Source: a virus
Length of the DNA stretch: 30,360 bases
Strand: one strand, 5' to 3'
IMG/VR virus record: IMGVR_UViG_3300017967_000126
Location: 1-30,360 of that record
Shown: positions 19,613 to 29,853 of the stretch, piece after piece
Numbering within the stretch: position 1 is the stretch's first letter
How the letters are laid out: every line of letters begins with the position of its first letter
The notes under the pieces: model-generated
What the model saw: the letters and a program-made list of their open reading frames with translations, nothing else
The model's database searches: none
What the model was told of the DNA's origin: nothing
Position numbers and translations under genes: made by a program

Positions 19613-21373
19613 ATGCGGACTATTGAAGAAATCGTCGCCTTATATAACCATCGGCGTCGTATCCTTGGCCCAGTCCATGACCAGATGCAAGCGGTTCGTG
19701 AGCTTGCACGCGGCGACGTAATCGTCCCGCTCAACGAACTGGACGCGAACGCTCGCGCGTCCGTTGCTAACCTTCTCTCGATCGGCCTCGACCAGATGTC
19801 GATGCGGGTCGCATCCACCATGCCGACCCCGTACTTCCCGCCGATGAAAGAAGCATCGCAACGATCCAAAGACCTCGCGTCGCTTCGCAAAAAGACAATG
19901 ATCTCATTCTGGGATCACAACCGGATGAACATGAAGTTGCGTCGCCGCAGCCGACATCTGCTCGGCTACAGCACGTCACCTGTCATCGTGAAACCGTGTT
20001 TCCGTACAAACATGCCGAAATGGCATCTCCGCAACCCGCTCGACACCTACCCTGCACCGTCCGACGATCTTGACAATCCGGTGCCGGACGATGTGATCTT
20101 CACCTACCGCAAACCGTACCAATGGTTGGTCGCCATGTACGGCCCGATGATTGACGGCAAACTGCGTGTCGGCGACCCCGATCCCGATACCATGTTCACC
20201 CTTATCGAATACGTTGACGCGGAACACATGGTGATCGGTGTGCTGGGCGCACCCGACGACCCGATGCTTCCACCCGCGCAACGCGCCGGCATGGAAGTAA
20301 TGGAGTTGGAACGTGTCAACAACCGGACTGGGATGCCGATGGCGGTCGTTCCGCAACGCATCACGATCGATCAGCCACGCGGACAGTTCGATGACATGCT
20401 CGGCATGTTCTACACGCGGGCACGTTTGCAGGCACTCACCGAAATCGCTATCGAACGAGGAATCTTCCCTGACGAGTATCTTGTTGCACGTCCTGGCGAG
20501 AACCCCGAACTAATCCAGATCGCGGACGGCAAGACAGGTCAGCTCGGTATCGTCAAGGGCGGCGACCTTCAGATTCAGCAGGTCAACCCCGGTTACAAGA
20601 CTGAGCAGGCGTTGGACAGGATTGAACGCCAGGAGCGTTTGGAAGGTGCGATCCCTGCCGAGTTCGGCGGCGAGTCAGGCACGAACATTCGTACTGGCCG
20701 GCGAGGTGAGAACGTGCTGTCCGCAACGGTTGATTTCCGTGTGCAGGAAGCACAGGAGATTTTGGCGTCGTCGCTGCTCGAGGAAGACAAAGTTGCTATC
20801 GCTGTCGATAAAGCGTATTTCGGTAACCAGCAGAAGTCGTTCTTCATTCCTGGTCGCGCCAATGTTGACAAAGCGGATTATACGCCGAACAAACTGTGGG
20901 AAACCGATTTCCACCATGTGTCGTACTCCGCTGCCGGTTCCGACGTGAACAACCTCATTATCGGTTTGGGTCAGCGGATGGGCACCGGCATGATGTCGAA
21001 AGAGTCGGCACGCGAAGCCGACCCGTTGATTGACGATCCAGAGATGGAACACGACCGGATCACCTCCGAAGGTGTCGAGGCCGCGCTGCTCGCATCAATC
21101 CAGCAGCAGGCGTCACAGCCAGACGGCCCATACCAGCCTGCCGATCTTGCATCTCTTGTCCGCAAGGTAATGGTTGAAAACAAATCATTGTTTGACGCTG
21201 TCGCAGAGGTTGACCAGGAGGCACGCGAACGTCAAGCCACCGAAGCCGAAGCGATGGCACCGGAAACGATGCCTGGTTTGGCAATGCCCGGTATGGGCGC
21301 GGAACAACCGATGGCTGCACCTCCCCCCGGTGCTGGTGGCATCGAAGGTTTGCTTGCACAGTTGGGAGCGTAA
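19613..21373 (+). CDS. Portal protein
   Basis: A 586-residue protein directly after the terminase unit, the usual place for the portal. The N-terminal part has a helical start (MRTIEEIVALYNHRRRILGPVHDQMQAV), then a region with HLLGYSTSPVIVKPCF. The core contains YRKPYQWLVAMYG and FYTRARLQALTEIAIERGIFPDE. It continues with KTEQALDRIERQERLEGAIPAEFGGESGTNIRTGRRGENVLSA, a helix with the strings of polar residues typical of portal stem/crown regions. The last 60 residues are Met/Pro/Gly-rich. Twelve copies should form the vertex channel. ATG at 19613 has CGGAG 7 bases upstream. The family is inferred from order and pattern; no single diagnostic motif exists. Confidence 0.75.
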   Translation: MRTIEEIVALYNHRRRILGPVHDQMQAVRELARGDVIVPLNELDANARASVANLLSIGLDQMSMRVASTMPTPYFPPMKEASQRSKDLASLRKKTMISFWDHNRMNMKLRRRSRHLLGYSTSPVIVKPCFRTNMPKWHLRNPLDTYPAPSDDLDNPVPDDVIFTYRKPYQWLVAMYGPMIDGKLRVGDPDPDTMFTLIEYVDAEHMVIGVLGAPDDPMLPPAQRAGMEVMELERVNNRTGMPMAVVPQRITIDQPRGQFDDMLGMFYTRARLQALTEIAIERGIFPDEYLVARPGENPELIQIADGKTGQLGIVKGGDLQIQQVNPGYKTEQALDRIERQERLEGAIPAEFGGESGTNIRTGRRGENVLSATVDFRVQEAQEILASSLLEEDKVAIAVDKAYFGNQQKSFFIPGRANVDKADYTPNKLWETDFHHVSYSAAGSDVNNLIIGLGQRMGTGMMSKESAREADPLIDDPEMEHDRITSEGVEAALLASIQQQASQPDGPYQPADLASLVRKVMVENKSLFDAVAEVDQEARERQATEAEAMAPETMPGLAMPGMGAEQPMAAPPPGAGGIEGLLAQLGA

Positions 21374-21781
21374 ATGTCTGACACAGGCTCATACCCGAAT
21401 CGCAGCGATCTTCGTGATGCCGCTACCCGTCAGGTGCGGTTCACCGGCCAAACCTACGGCGAGGGTGCGTCGCAGGCACGCTCACAGCAGGCTGTCCCAC
21501 CGGGGGCACCTCCTGCTGTCGTGCAGGGTCAGCAGATGGGTGCACAGGCTCGTCCTCGCCCTGGCGGTAACGGCGCGTTGGGACGCCCAACGGAACGCCC
21601 AGACGAACCGATCACCGCTGGCGCAGATTTCGGGCCCGGCCCTAACTCGATGCAGGCTGGTATCCGACCGCGTTTCATCCGTGAAGATGAGGTTCAGCAA
21701 CGGTTGATCCAGTTGTATCGCAAACACCCAAATGAAGGGCTGCGTCTTCTGTTGCGCCGATACACGGATATGCAGTTCTGA
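21374..21781 (+). CDS. Hypothetical protein between portal and giant virion protein
   Basis: A 135-residue protein. The first 95 residues are disordered-looking, rich in Gln, Pro, Gly and Ala (QARSQQAVPPGAPPAVVQGQQ). The C-terminal 40 residues are a charged helix-like block (FIREDEVQQRLIQLYRKHPNEGLRLLLRRYTDMQF). It starts immediately after the portal stop and overlaps the next gene by TGATG. It could be an adaptor or scaffold-like assembly protein, but composition and position are the only evidence. The helical tail repeats an [LIV]-x2-[LIV]-x-R-x pattern suited to binding a partner. Confidence 0.6.
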   Translation: MSDTGSYPNRSDLRDAATRQVRFTGQTYGEGASQARSQQAVPPGAPPAVVQGQQMGAQARPRPGGNGALGRPTERPDEPITAGADFGPGPNSMQAGIRPRFIREDEVQQRLIQLYRKHPNEGLRLLLRRYTDMQF

Positions 21782-24700
21782 TGGGTGTTGAGGACTCGCT
21801 GTACGACGACGAGCAGCAGTTACGTCGCGAACTCGTTGAAGAAGAATACGACGTTTTGCGGTATGTCCGCGAAGCGAACGAACAGCAAGCTCAGATCATT
21901 GATGACATTGTCGCGTTCGCCCCGAATGCACCAGGAGAACTGATTTATCCGTTGGCGATGGAGGTGCAGCAGGGCACCATGTCGTTGGAGGACGCAAGCC
22001 AGATGGCTGTGGACAGCGTCCAGTTCATGGGGCAAACCGCGATCGAACGTCAACCAGAACCTAAGAACTGGTGGGACAAGATCACCGAAACAGGTTTTGA
22101 AGCGTTGAAGACCGGCACCAAGTGGGGTCTTGCCGGTTTAGAGTTTGTGCCTCAGACGTTGACGAACTTGGCGTCTCGCCAATATCAAGGGTTGCAAGCG
22201 GGTGTGAGCCAGATCCCCGGCCAAGATGGTTTCGGGTATGGCGACTACGAAGCACCAACTAAAGGTGTGTTCGATGGTTTGTTCGCTTCAACCGATCTGG
22301 GTGCGTTGTTGTCTGGCGCAGAGTCCGGCAACGGATATTTCATCGGTGAAGCAGCGAAAGAGTTCCAAGAGGAAAACGCCCGCGCATACCGTGGCACGAT
22401 CAACGGTGAAGCATGGACGTTAGGGCGCGGGTTCGCAAACAACTTCTTCAACCCAGATTCGCAGGCGTACAACATCACATCTGGGCTACTTGATGCTGCC
22501 GCTGCTATCGCTGTCCCGTCAATCCCCGGTTCTAAAGCGGTAACGAAAACTGCTCGCGGTGTTGGCCGTACGGTCGGCAAAGCTGATGAGGCTGCTGCCG
22601 CGACGGAACGTGTGTTGCGTGCCGGTCGTGGCATAGTCGCAATTCCGGGTTCTCGACGTGCCCGTCTAGCTGGCGTCACTTATTCCAGCCGTCCGCACAT
22701 TGATCGTTCTTCTGTTGGCCGTTGGTTGACTTCACGCCAAGGCGAGGCTGTCAAAGAACGCCTCGTCAACGTCAACAGCATCGAAGAAGCCAAAGACATG
22801 TTCCGCAACGCAGACGCCGACTTCTGGCTGCGTGTTGTCGAAGCCGACACCGTTGACAAAGTTGACGACTTGCTGAAAGACCGCCTCGGCCTAGAAGGTC
22901 TAGCACGCACCGACGACATCCGTATTGGACGTATGGCCGACCGCAGCCGCGCACGCCTCGGCATCCAAGACTCTCGCAGCATCGCCGGCAAAATCTTGCC
23001 TTCCCGAATCAAACAGGGCTACCAGTCGTGGTGGGCACGAAACTTTGCACCTGTCGCAGGCCGCGAAATGGTTGTCGTTTCGGACGACATCCGTGACCTA
23101 ACACAAACCATCGAGAACGCCAGCAACTATCTCCGCACGTTGCGTGTCGGCACCGCAGAACGCGACCAGATCCTTCGCACAATGACCCGCGCTTTGCTGT
23201 CACGCGGCGTTGACGGCAACATCCAAGACGCAATGAAAGCGTTAGACGACGCTGTGATCCGCGAACTCAGTTTGAAACGAGTTGGTCGTCGGGCACGCAA
23301 ACGTATTCAAGACGGCACAGCGACAGCAGAGGACACGGCTGCTCTGGCAGCGCAACAAAAGTTCCATCGTGACGTGTTCGGCAAGTTTCGTAGCGATGTC
23401 GGCGAATACGACCTGTTCGGCACCATTGACGAATCCGGCAACACCGCTGTCATCAAAGGTTTGAACTTCACCGAAGACGGCGCAGTCATTATCGACGCTA
23501 AAGGCGATCTGATATCTGCAACAGCACACCTCCCGTCAGAGATGCGTAAATTCGCTGGTTACATGCCTGACGCCCGTGCTGTCCGTCGCGCCAGCGCACG
23601 CTACGAATTTCTTTGGCAACGACGCATGAAAGACCCTGAGAAGTGGGGCGACCCGTACTTGTTGACAGCGTTGATGGACAAAATCCAGCAAGACATTTGG
23701 CGTCCCGCAACGCTGATGACCGGCGGGTACATGTTCCGCAACATGATCGAGTCCGTCATCCGGTCAATGGCAACACCTGGTATCAAGTCCGGCCCGTTGC
23801 ACCCGCTGCAATGGATGCGTGCCGTGTCCGGTCGCACATTCGCTGGTGATGTCAACGGTGCAGGATTCGCAGAAAACGCTGCTTTCGCAGGACGCCGAAC
23901 CAACCTCGACTTCATCGAAGCGACAAACGCGAAACCCCGTGAAGCCGTTGACATTGCCGACGTTGAAAAAGCAGGGTTCCGCAGCGGCCATTACCGTCTG
24001 ATCGCCCGCCCACGCGAAGCAGCACAAAACATGGATTATGTGCGTGGTGTCGCTAACGAACTTCGGTTGATGGCGAACACCCCGCTTGGACGCATCGCAG
24101 CAGACATCATGGAAATGGGTGGCAGCCGCGAAGAAGCCGTTGACGCGATGCGCCGCTGGCTGACCGGAGACGCCGCCACCGACTCCGATTTCGTGTTTCG
24201 TTACGGCACCCGCCCCGGTCAAGGCAAAGAAGAACTGAAACGCATCAACTCGCTGTGGCAAAACAAACGCATACGTCGCCAAGACACAGACGAAGTGGTA
24301 CGAGGCAGCATCAACTTTGTAGATGAAGCAGGCAACGTCGATCTGGAAAACCTGTCGGTGTACCTCAACGACGTGATCGTCACCCGTCTGGAGCAGGTGA
24401 CTGGCGGCAACAACGCGCTCATGTCGATGATCGCTAATTCGGTTCGTAATGGAACATTCTTGGATGAGGCCGGCGAAGTCAAGCCAGGGTTCTTGGACAG
24501 CACCGGCATCGGCGCGCTAGATGTGGACTCGTTCGACTATTCCGACGAAATGCTTGCCGAGATCGGCCGGCTCGTCAACGACCCCGACGCTGTCCTACCA
24601 AATCTGGTCAAAGCACCTGTCCCTGTTGACCAAGTGCGATTCGGGAAAACCGGAACAGTTGTTGGAGATGCATGGCGCAAAACGATTGACCATTTTTTTG

Positions 24701-26829
24701 GAAACGTGTTCGGCAAGAAAGAAGCGTTCCTCAACCGTTCCCCTGTGTTCCGCAAGTATTACTACCTGCGTATCAACGATCTGATCGGCGATAAGGGCGC
24801 GTGGGGCATCAAACAGGGCACCGCACGCGACATCATCGCCAATGTCCGTCAAGGAACTGTTGATCTTGCAGAACGCCGTGTCTACGCGTTGAAAGCAGCG
24901 AAGAAAAACAAGGAAGGTAAGCGTTTCTGGAACGGTGTCGAAATTGACGATGCCGAGTACAAACGCCTAGTTGACGAAGCCAACGATGAGCTTGCCAAAG
25001 CGGAAAAAATCTTTGACGATGAATATGCCGCAAGGTACGTCGGGTCGCGTGAACTGTGGGAAAAAATCAAAGCCCGTGCCGAAGACAACACCATTTTTGA
25101 CGACGCCCTCGACAACGACCAACTTGACATCGCAGCAAAAGCGTTCGCCCTAGAAGAAACCAAGAGTGTGTTCTTCAATGCTGCCGACAAAAACAACTTC
25201 GCGGACATCCTCCGCATCGCCGTACCGTTCGGCCCCGCATGGGCTGAAATGACAAAGTTGTACTACAAGCAGGTTCTGTTGAAACCGAACCGCATCAAGA
25301 ACATGGGTGTGTCAGCTCAAGGGTTCCGCGACATGGATCCCGACGGTGACGGCAAAGGTTTCGTGTACCCAGATCCTGTGACCGGCGAACTTGTGTTCAA
25401 CTATCCGTTCTCCGATTGGATGATCCCGTTTGTCGGCGCAGGTGCCGGCGCGGTTCTCGGCGAAACATTCTTGGGTCGTGCCAGCCCGGTACGAGGCGCG
25501 TTGGCTGGCGCAGCGATAGTCGGCGGTGCCGGTTTGCTGGCACGCGAACGCATCTCCGAGAACCTTGGTGATATCAAACCGGAACTTGTTGCTCCTGTCC
25601 GGTCGCTGTCAATGTCGTTCAACGTGCTGCCAGGGTTCGGGCCTGCTGTGCAGATCCCCGCCAAAGAATGGTTGGGCAACAAACCTCAATACGACCAGTT
25701 GATGGAACTTGTTTCGCCGTTCGGTACGGAAGACCTCGGCATCGGCACCATCGCCCCTGCCTGGTTGGAGAAAGTGTACGAAGCGTTCTCAGCTGACCCT
25801 GACAACGACCGTTTGTACCTCGACCTGAAAATGGACGCATACCGCGCCTTGTTCACGTCCGGTGATTACGACAACACCAACGAAGAAGACATGGCACGCC
25901 TCGACGCTGACGCCGACTCAGTCGCTGCGTACCTGCTCGCATACCGTGGTTTCGCCCAATACCTTGGCCCTGTGCGAGGCAGCATCCAGTTCAACATCCC
26001 CACCGAATTCGATGGAACGATCACCGTTGAAGATAAGCAGTACGACATCGAGGGTGATTACATCCCGAACGCGCTGCTTTCTGCGACGTTCCGCGCCATG
26101 CAGGAATCCGACTACGAAAACGCGGTAGTTGACTTCCTGCGGACGTTCGGCCCTGACATGATGATGTACACCGTCGGTAAAACCCGCACTAAAACCCAAG
26201 GTCTTGATGCTTCTGCACAGTTCGGCGACTGGGAACGACGCAACGGTGACATCATGCGGGCGCACAAAGACGTGTACGGGTACTTCGCTCCAATCGGCAC
26301 CGAGTTCGACCTGCAAACGTATCTGCGCCAAATCGAGAGCGGGACACGCGAGAAGATCACCGACCCAGCAGAAATCCGGCAAGATGCAGAAGCAGTCGTC
26401 GGCAAAGCCCTTTACATGGACGCCGTCCGCAACCTGCCCCAAAACCTGTCCGATGCAGCAGAAATCGAACTCGGCTTGTACCGCGACATGCTGGAACGCA
26501 ACCTTCCTGGTTTCGAGTTCGCCCCGATCAACATTCGGGAACGCGCACAAATCCTTGACCAAGTCATCAACGCAGCCCGAAGCCCTCTGCTTGACGGCAA
26601 CGAAGTCGCAGAACCCGCCCGCCTATACATCAACTACCGTGAACAAGTCCTCGCGGAAGCAATTCTGCGTAATAATGGTGTAGAGACACAAGGCTTGCTC
26701 GGACGTAAAGCAAATGCAGACCTCCGACAAGTTCTTAGACAATACGGCGATCAACTCGCCGGGAAATACCCAGAGTTCCAGCGCGTCTATACGCGAGTGT
26801 TCTACGACGAAGTGGATGTACTGCAATGA
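21781..26829 (+). CDS. Giant 1682-residue virion protein, possibly internal/ejected
   Basis: At 5 kb it is the longest gene here. The N-terminal 70 residues are acidic and helical (EDSLYDDEQQLRRELVEEEYDVLRY). Hydrophobic or Gly/Ala-rich patches lie near residues 236-258 (GLLDAAAAIAVPSIPGSKAV) and 1213-1256 (WMIPFVGAGAGAVLGETFLG, then GALAGAAIVGGAGLLA), which could insert into membrane. Much of the rest is long charged helices. No protease, lysozyme or nuclease motif was found. Large proteins encoded near the portal with such membrane-active segments can be internal virion proteins ejected with DNA, but this is inference. Overlaps both neighbours (TGATG before, ATGA after). No sign of a frameshift. 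Confidence 0.6.
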   Translation: MGVEDSLYDDEQQLRRELVEEEYDVLRYVREANEQQAQIIDDIVAFAPNAPGELIYPLAMEVQQGTMSLEDASQMAVDSVQFMGQTAIERQPEPKNWWDKITETGFEALKTGTKWGLAGLEFVPQTLTNLASRQYQGLQAGVSQIPGQDGFGYGDYEAPTKGVFDGLFASTDLGALLSGAESGNGYFIGEAAKEFQEENARAYRGTINGEAWTLGRGFANNFFNPDSQAYNITSGLLDAAAAIAVPSIPGSKAVTKTARGVGRTVGKADEAAAATERVLRAGRGIVAIPGSRRARLAGVTYSSRPHIDRSSVGRWLTSRQGEAVKERLVNVNSIEEAKDMFRNADADFWLRVVEADTVDKVDDLLKDRLGLEGLARTDDIRIGRMADRSRARLGIQDSRSIAGKILPSRIKQGYQSWWARNFAPVAGREMVVVSDDIRDLTQTIENASNYLRTLRVGTAERDQILRTMTRALLSRGVDGNIQDAMKALDDAVIRELSLKRVGRRARKRIQDGTATAEDTAALAAQQKFHRDVFGKFRSDVGEYDLFGTIDESGNTAVIKGLNFTEDGAVIIDAKGDLISATAHLPSEMRKFAGYMPDARAVRRASARYEFLWQRRMKDPEKWGDPYLLTALMDKIQQDIWRPATLMTGGYMFRNMIESVIRSMATPGIKSGPLHPLQWMRAVSGRTFAGDVNGAGFAENAAFAGRRTNLDFIEATNAKPREAVDIADVEKAGFRSGHYRLIARPREAAQNMDYVRGVANELRLMANTPLGRIAADIMEMGGSREEAVDAMRRWLTGDAATDSDFVFRYGTRPGQGKEELKRINSLWQNKRIRRQDTDEVVRGSINFVDEAGNVDLENLSVYLNDVIVTRLEQVTGGNNALMSMIANSVRNGTFLDEAGEVKPGFLDSTGIGALDVDSFDYSDEMLAEIGRLVNDPDAVLPNLVKAPVPVDQVRFGKTGTVVGDAWRKTIDHFFGNVFGKKEAFLNRSPVFRKYYYLRINDLIGDKGAWGIKQGTARDIIANVRQGTVDLAERRVYALKAAKKNKEGKRFWNGVEIDDAEYKRLVDEANDELAKAEKIFDDEYAARYVGSRELWEKIKARAEDNTIFDDALDNDQLDIAAKAFALEETKSVFFNAADKNNFADILRIAVPFGPAWAEMTKLYYKQVLLKPNRIKNMGVSAQGFRDMDPDGDGKGFVYPDPVTGELVFNYPFSDWMIPFVGAGAGAVLGETFLGRASPVRGALAGAAIVGGAGLLARERISENLGDIKPELVAPVRSLSMSFNVLPGFGPAVQIPAKEWLGNKPQYDQLMELVSPFGTEDLGIGTIAPAWLEKVYEAFSADPDNDRLYLDLKMDAYRALFTSGDYDNTNEEDMARLDADADSVAAYLLAYRGFAQYLGPVRGSIQFNIPTEFDGTITVEDKQYDIEGDYIPNALLSATFRAMQESDYENAVVDFLRTFGPDMMMYTVGKTRTKTQGLDASAQFGDWERRNGDIMRAHKDVYGYFAPIGTEFDLQTYLRQIESGTREKITDPAEIRQDAEAVVGKALYMDAVRNLPQNLSDAAEIELGLYRDMLERNLPGFEFAPINIRERAQILDQVINAARSPLLDGNEVAEPARLYINYREQVLAEAILRNNGVETQGLLGRKANADLRQVLRQYGDQLAGKYPEFQRVYTRVFYDEVDVLQ

Positions 26830-27584
26830 GTAACGACGACACCAACATCCCAGTAATCCAAACCGACGGCGAGCAGCCAGAAGAAGACATTCTTGCGCCG
26901 CCGTCAGTCCCGTCCGCGTACATCCAAGAAGATCCGTACAACCCCGATCCGCGTCCCGCATACGTCAACGGTGTGTACAACGCGTCGTACTCCGGCCCAG
27001 GCATTGTTGACCGCAACGGCCAACTTGTGATCGGCCCCGGCAACCAGCCGTACTACTACAACTTGAACAACGACCCGACGAAGACGTTTTTCGGAATGAG
27101 TGAGCAGCAACGCGCCACCATCCAAGACCGTATGGATGCACGCGGCATTTCGGTCAACACCCCCACCCAATACATCAACGCTCTCGGGTTCCTCATGGAA
27201 CTCGGCAACAACATCGGTCGTGACTGGGAAACCGCGTTGACGAAACTGGAATCGATGACGCCGTTGCAGGAAGAAAAGGTGTACGCGCCCCGTTATCGGG
27301 TTACGTCACCGGACGATATCCGTGCGGTCGCGGACGAATCAGCTCGGCGTGTGCTGGGACGCAAATTCACCGCCGACGAACTCAACCAGTTTGTCCAGTC
27401 GTATCAGCAGCAAGAAGTCGCATACCAGCAGGCGATGGAAGGTTCTGGTGTGGTCACTTCCGCACCGAGTGTTGGCACGGCAGCGCAGACGTTCGCGGAA
27501 CGTGTCGATCCGTCACAGGCGAACGCTTACCGTTTCCTTGGTTTCTTTGACCAGTTGGCCGGCAGTCTTAGGAGCAGAATCTGA
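26826..27584 (+). CDS. Probable virion protein
   Basis: A 252-residue protein. The first 90 residues are Pro/Asn/Tyr-rich and probably extended (DPYNPDPRPAYVNGVYNASY, PGNQPYYYNLNNDP). The remainder is helical. It includes ADESARRVLGRKFTADELNQFVQSYQQQEVAYQQAM, then SAPSVGTAAQTFAERVDPSQANAYRFLGFFDQLAGSL. I recall this GRxFTxxELxxFVxxYQ pattern from structural proteins of environmental phages, without a defined function. Its similarity in style to the next two gene products suggests they assemble together. ATGA overlap before, TGATG after. Confidence 0.6.
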   Translation: MSNDDTNIPVIQTDGEQPEEDILAPPSVPSAYIQEDPYNPDPRPAYVNGVYNASYSGPGIVDRNGQLVIGPGNQPYYYNLNNDPTKTFFGMSEQQRATIQDRMDARGISVNTPTQYINALGFLMELGNNIGRDWETALTKLESMTPLQEEKVYAPRYRVTSPDDIRAVADESARRVLGRKFTADELNQFVQSYQQQEVAYQQAMEGSGVVTSAPSVGTAAQTFAERVDPSQANAYRFLGFFDQLAGSLRSRI

Positions 27585-29851
27585 TGACCGACATTGAATA
27601 CCTTCGCCAGATAGCCAATCTTCTAAACGAAGACGCTGCCGCATACCTGCTGAACCCGCAAAATTTCGACAGAAACGATCTGCCGTTTACAAACGCTGTC
27701 CGCGACGCTCTCGACGCTGTCCGCAACAATCTTGGTGGCGCAGACCGTCAACGGCTAGGGCAACTTCGTTATGTCGTCAAAAACCCCAACGATTACGGCG
27801 ACGATCTCCGGGCTATCTATGGCATCCAAGGCGACGCCAAACAGAATCCTGAGCCGTCGCAACCCGAAGTTGCTGGGTTGCCAACCTACGCGCAGTATTC
27901 TCCGAACAATGCAGTCGGCACCGGAGCAGTTGGTGGCGGCCCAAGTTCCACCAATGACATCCCGCCGCGCCCCGGCAATAACTACCCAGACATTCTTCCA
28001 CCGGCTGACGGCTCCGCTATGCCAGTCGTCAGCCCCGCGATCGGCGCAACACTCAGCCTGTTCAACCAGCAATTCCAACGGTTTTACCGGACTGGCGGCG
28101 GTGGCCTCAATGAAGCCGACCGCAAAATCATCATGGACGCGCTCCGTGACCCGAACTCGCCAGATTTCACAGCGTTAGCAAAGTTTTCCGCAACCACCAC
28201 AGACCCGAGCAGGTTCGCAGCTCGCGCAGAACAAATCATCCAGCAACAAGGTTTGCTACCAGCAGAAGATTTCGGTCTTGACGAAGTCCGCGAATATACC
28301 GAGTTCGCAGAAGACATTTCTGTTTTCGAGGATTACAACTACAACCGGCGGTTGCGTCCTTACTACGACCCTGTCCAATCAACGATCATTTACATCTCAA
28401 AGGCTGAAGCGGAACGTCGCGGCCTCGCAGATGTGGAACTTGACGAAGACAAAGTTGACCAGTACGTCAAAAACTGGAGTGTGGTTCCACAGCAGATCAC
28501 GCCCGCACCGAAACCCGGCCAATATGCGGGTGCTGCCGGCGTAACAGGTGTTCCAGGTGCGACGGGCACGCGACCCAGTACCGATCCCGATTACAGCGCA
28601 TACGCAGGTGCAGCAGGAGTAGCCGGTGCAGCAGCAGCCCCTGCTGGAGCGACTTCTCCGTTCTTCATGGCCGCTGGTGTCGCTGGAATCCCTGGTAACA
28701 CGAACCTTCGGTACACCGCACCGCAGCAACCCCAGCAGGCTACACAAGCAGAACCCACAGCCATTCCTGTCGGCCTCAACGCCGTGTTCGCCTTGTTGCG
28801 CGAAGGCATAACCGGCATCGTTGACGAAGAAGCCGTAATGGAATACTACGGCGACAATCCTCCAGACGACCCAACGGTGCAGACAGACGGGTCTGTGACA
28901 GGTGGCGGTGTCACCGGAGGTTCCGTGTCGGGTGGTTTGGGCAGCGGGGTGCAGGCACCAACCGCGCTCGACCAGGCAATCCCCGAAGATTGGCGAGACG
29001 CAGCACGCGAGGCATACCCCGGCTACTACGCCATTGTCCGCAACATCCCCGAAATCGCCGAACTACTAGAAGACGCGATCGCTGAAGGATTCACCGAACA
29101 AGAATTCCAAGCACGGCTAGAACAAACAAACTGGTGGAAACAAACCACCGCATCAGCCCGCGAATGGGACATCAACGGTGAACGTGACCCCGCGTCACAA
29201 CAAACCCAGATTGACAACCGTGTCGCCCTCATCCGACAAGTCGCCCTCGACTCGTTCGGGGTACGGCTCGGCGCAGACTCCCTCAACGAACTCGCCAACG
29301 ACAGCCTCCGACTCGGATGGACACAACAGTTCCTACTCAACGCCATCGGCGACGTAGCAACCCAATCCACCGCAGGCGTATCCCAGCTCCGCGCCGGTTA
29401 CATCGGGCAACAACTACGTCAAACCGCGAACGACTACGGCATCGCCATATCTGACAACACGTTCAACAAATTCGTCAACCAGATCGCTGTCGGCCAAGAA
29501 ACACAAGATACGTTCCAACAGTACGCACTCACCCAAGCGAAAAACCTGTTCCCGTCTGTGTCTGATCGTCTCGACGCCGGCGAAACCTTCCAACAGATCG
29601 TTGACCCGTACCGTGAACAGGCGGCACGACTGCTGGAAATCGACCCTGACGAAATCGATTTCACCCAGTCCGAGTACGTCAAAGCGTTGACCTACCAGGA
29701 TGAACGCGGCGAGCAACGCCCGATGTCGTTCACAGAGTTCGGTGATTACATTCGGCAAACACGTTCGTTTGGTTACGAGTACACCGATCAAGCACGAAAC
29801 AAGGCGTACCAGGTTGCTAACGATCTGGCGAACTTGTTCGGGAAGGCGTAA
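27584..29851 (+). CDS. Large probable virion protein with Gly/Ala-rich linkers
   Basis: A 755-residue protein. Residues about 1-80 are a helical domain (MTDIEYLRQIANLLNEDAAAYLL), followed by a Pro/Gly-rich spacer and a helical domain to about 310. Two flexible segments follow: YAGAAGVTGVPGATGTRPST with further GAAGVAGAAAAPAGA (about 313-365), and a Gly/Ser/Val stretch with GSVTGGGVTGGSVSGG (about 432-457). The C-terminal 290 residues are helical, with EQTNWWKQTTASAREWDING and repeated [AG]-x-[QR]-Q units. No enzyme motif is seen. Domains strung on flexible linkers suit a virion-internal or tail-associated role. TGATG overlap with the previous gene. Confidence 0.58.
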   Translation: MTDIEYLRQIANLLNEDAAAYLLNPQNFDRNDLPFTNAVRDALDAVRNNLGGADRQRLGQLRYVVKNPNDYGDDLRAIYGIQGDAKQNPEPSQPEVAGLPTYAQYSPNNAVGTGAVGGGPSSTNDIPPRPGNNYPDILPPADGSAMPVVSPAIGATLSLFNQQFQRFYRTGGGGLNEADRKIIMDALRDPNSPDFTALAKFSATTTDPSRFAARAEQIIQQQGLLPAEDFGLDEVREYTEFAEDISVFEDYNYNRRLRPYYDPVQSTIIYISKAEAERRGLADVELDEDKVDQYVKNWSVVPQQITPAPKPGQYAGAAGVTGVPGATGTRPSTDPDYSAYAGAAGVAGAAAAPAGATSPFFMAAGVAGIPGNTNLRYTAPQQPQQATQAEPTAIPVGLNAVFALLREGITGIVDEEAVMEYYGDNPPDDPTVQTDGSVTGGGVTGGSVSGGLGSGVQAPTALDQAIPEDWRDAAREAYPGYYAIVRNIPEIAELLEDAIAEGFTEQEFQARLEQTNWWKQTTASAREWDINGERDPASQQTQIDNRVALIRQVALDSFGVRLGADSLNELANDSLRLGWTQQFLLNAIGDVATQSTAGVSQLRAGYIGQQLRQTANDYGIAISDNTFNKFVNQIAVGQETQDTFQQYALTQAKNLFPSVSDRLDAGETFQQIVDPYREQAARLLEIDPDEIDFTQSEYVKALTYQDERGEQRPMSFTEFGDYIRQTRSFGYEYTDQARNKAYQVANDLANLFGKA

Positions 29852-29853
29852 CA

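Noticed and set aside
19591-19626. 11-codon frame starting ATG 19591 before the portal gene
   Set aside because: Very short, in another frame and overlapping the portal start; no evidence beyond a weak AGAGGCGAG upstream.
23764-24282. 172-codon and other leftward frames opposite the giant virion gene
   Set aside because: Antisense shadows of a long GC-rich gene; no operon context or ribosome-binding sites.
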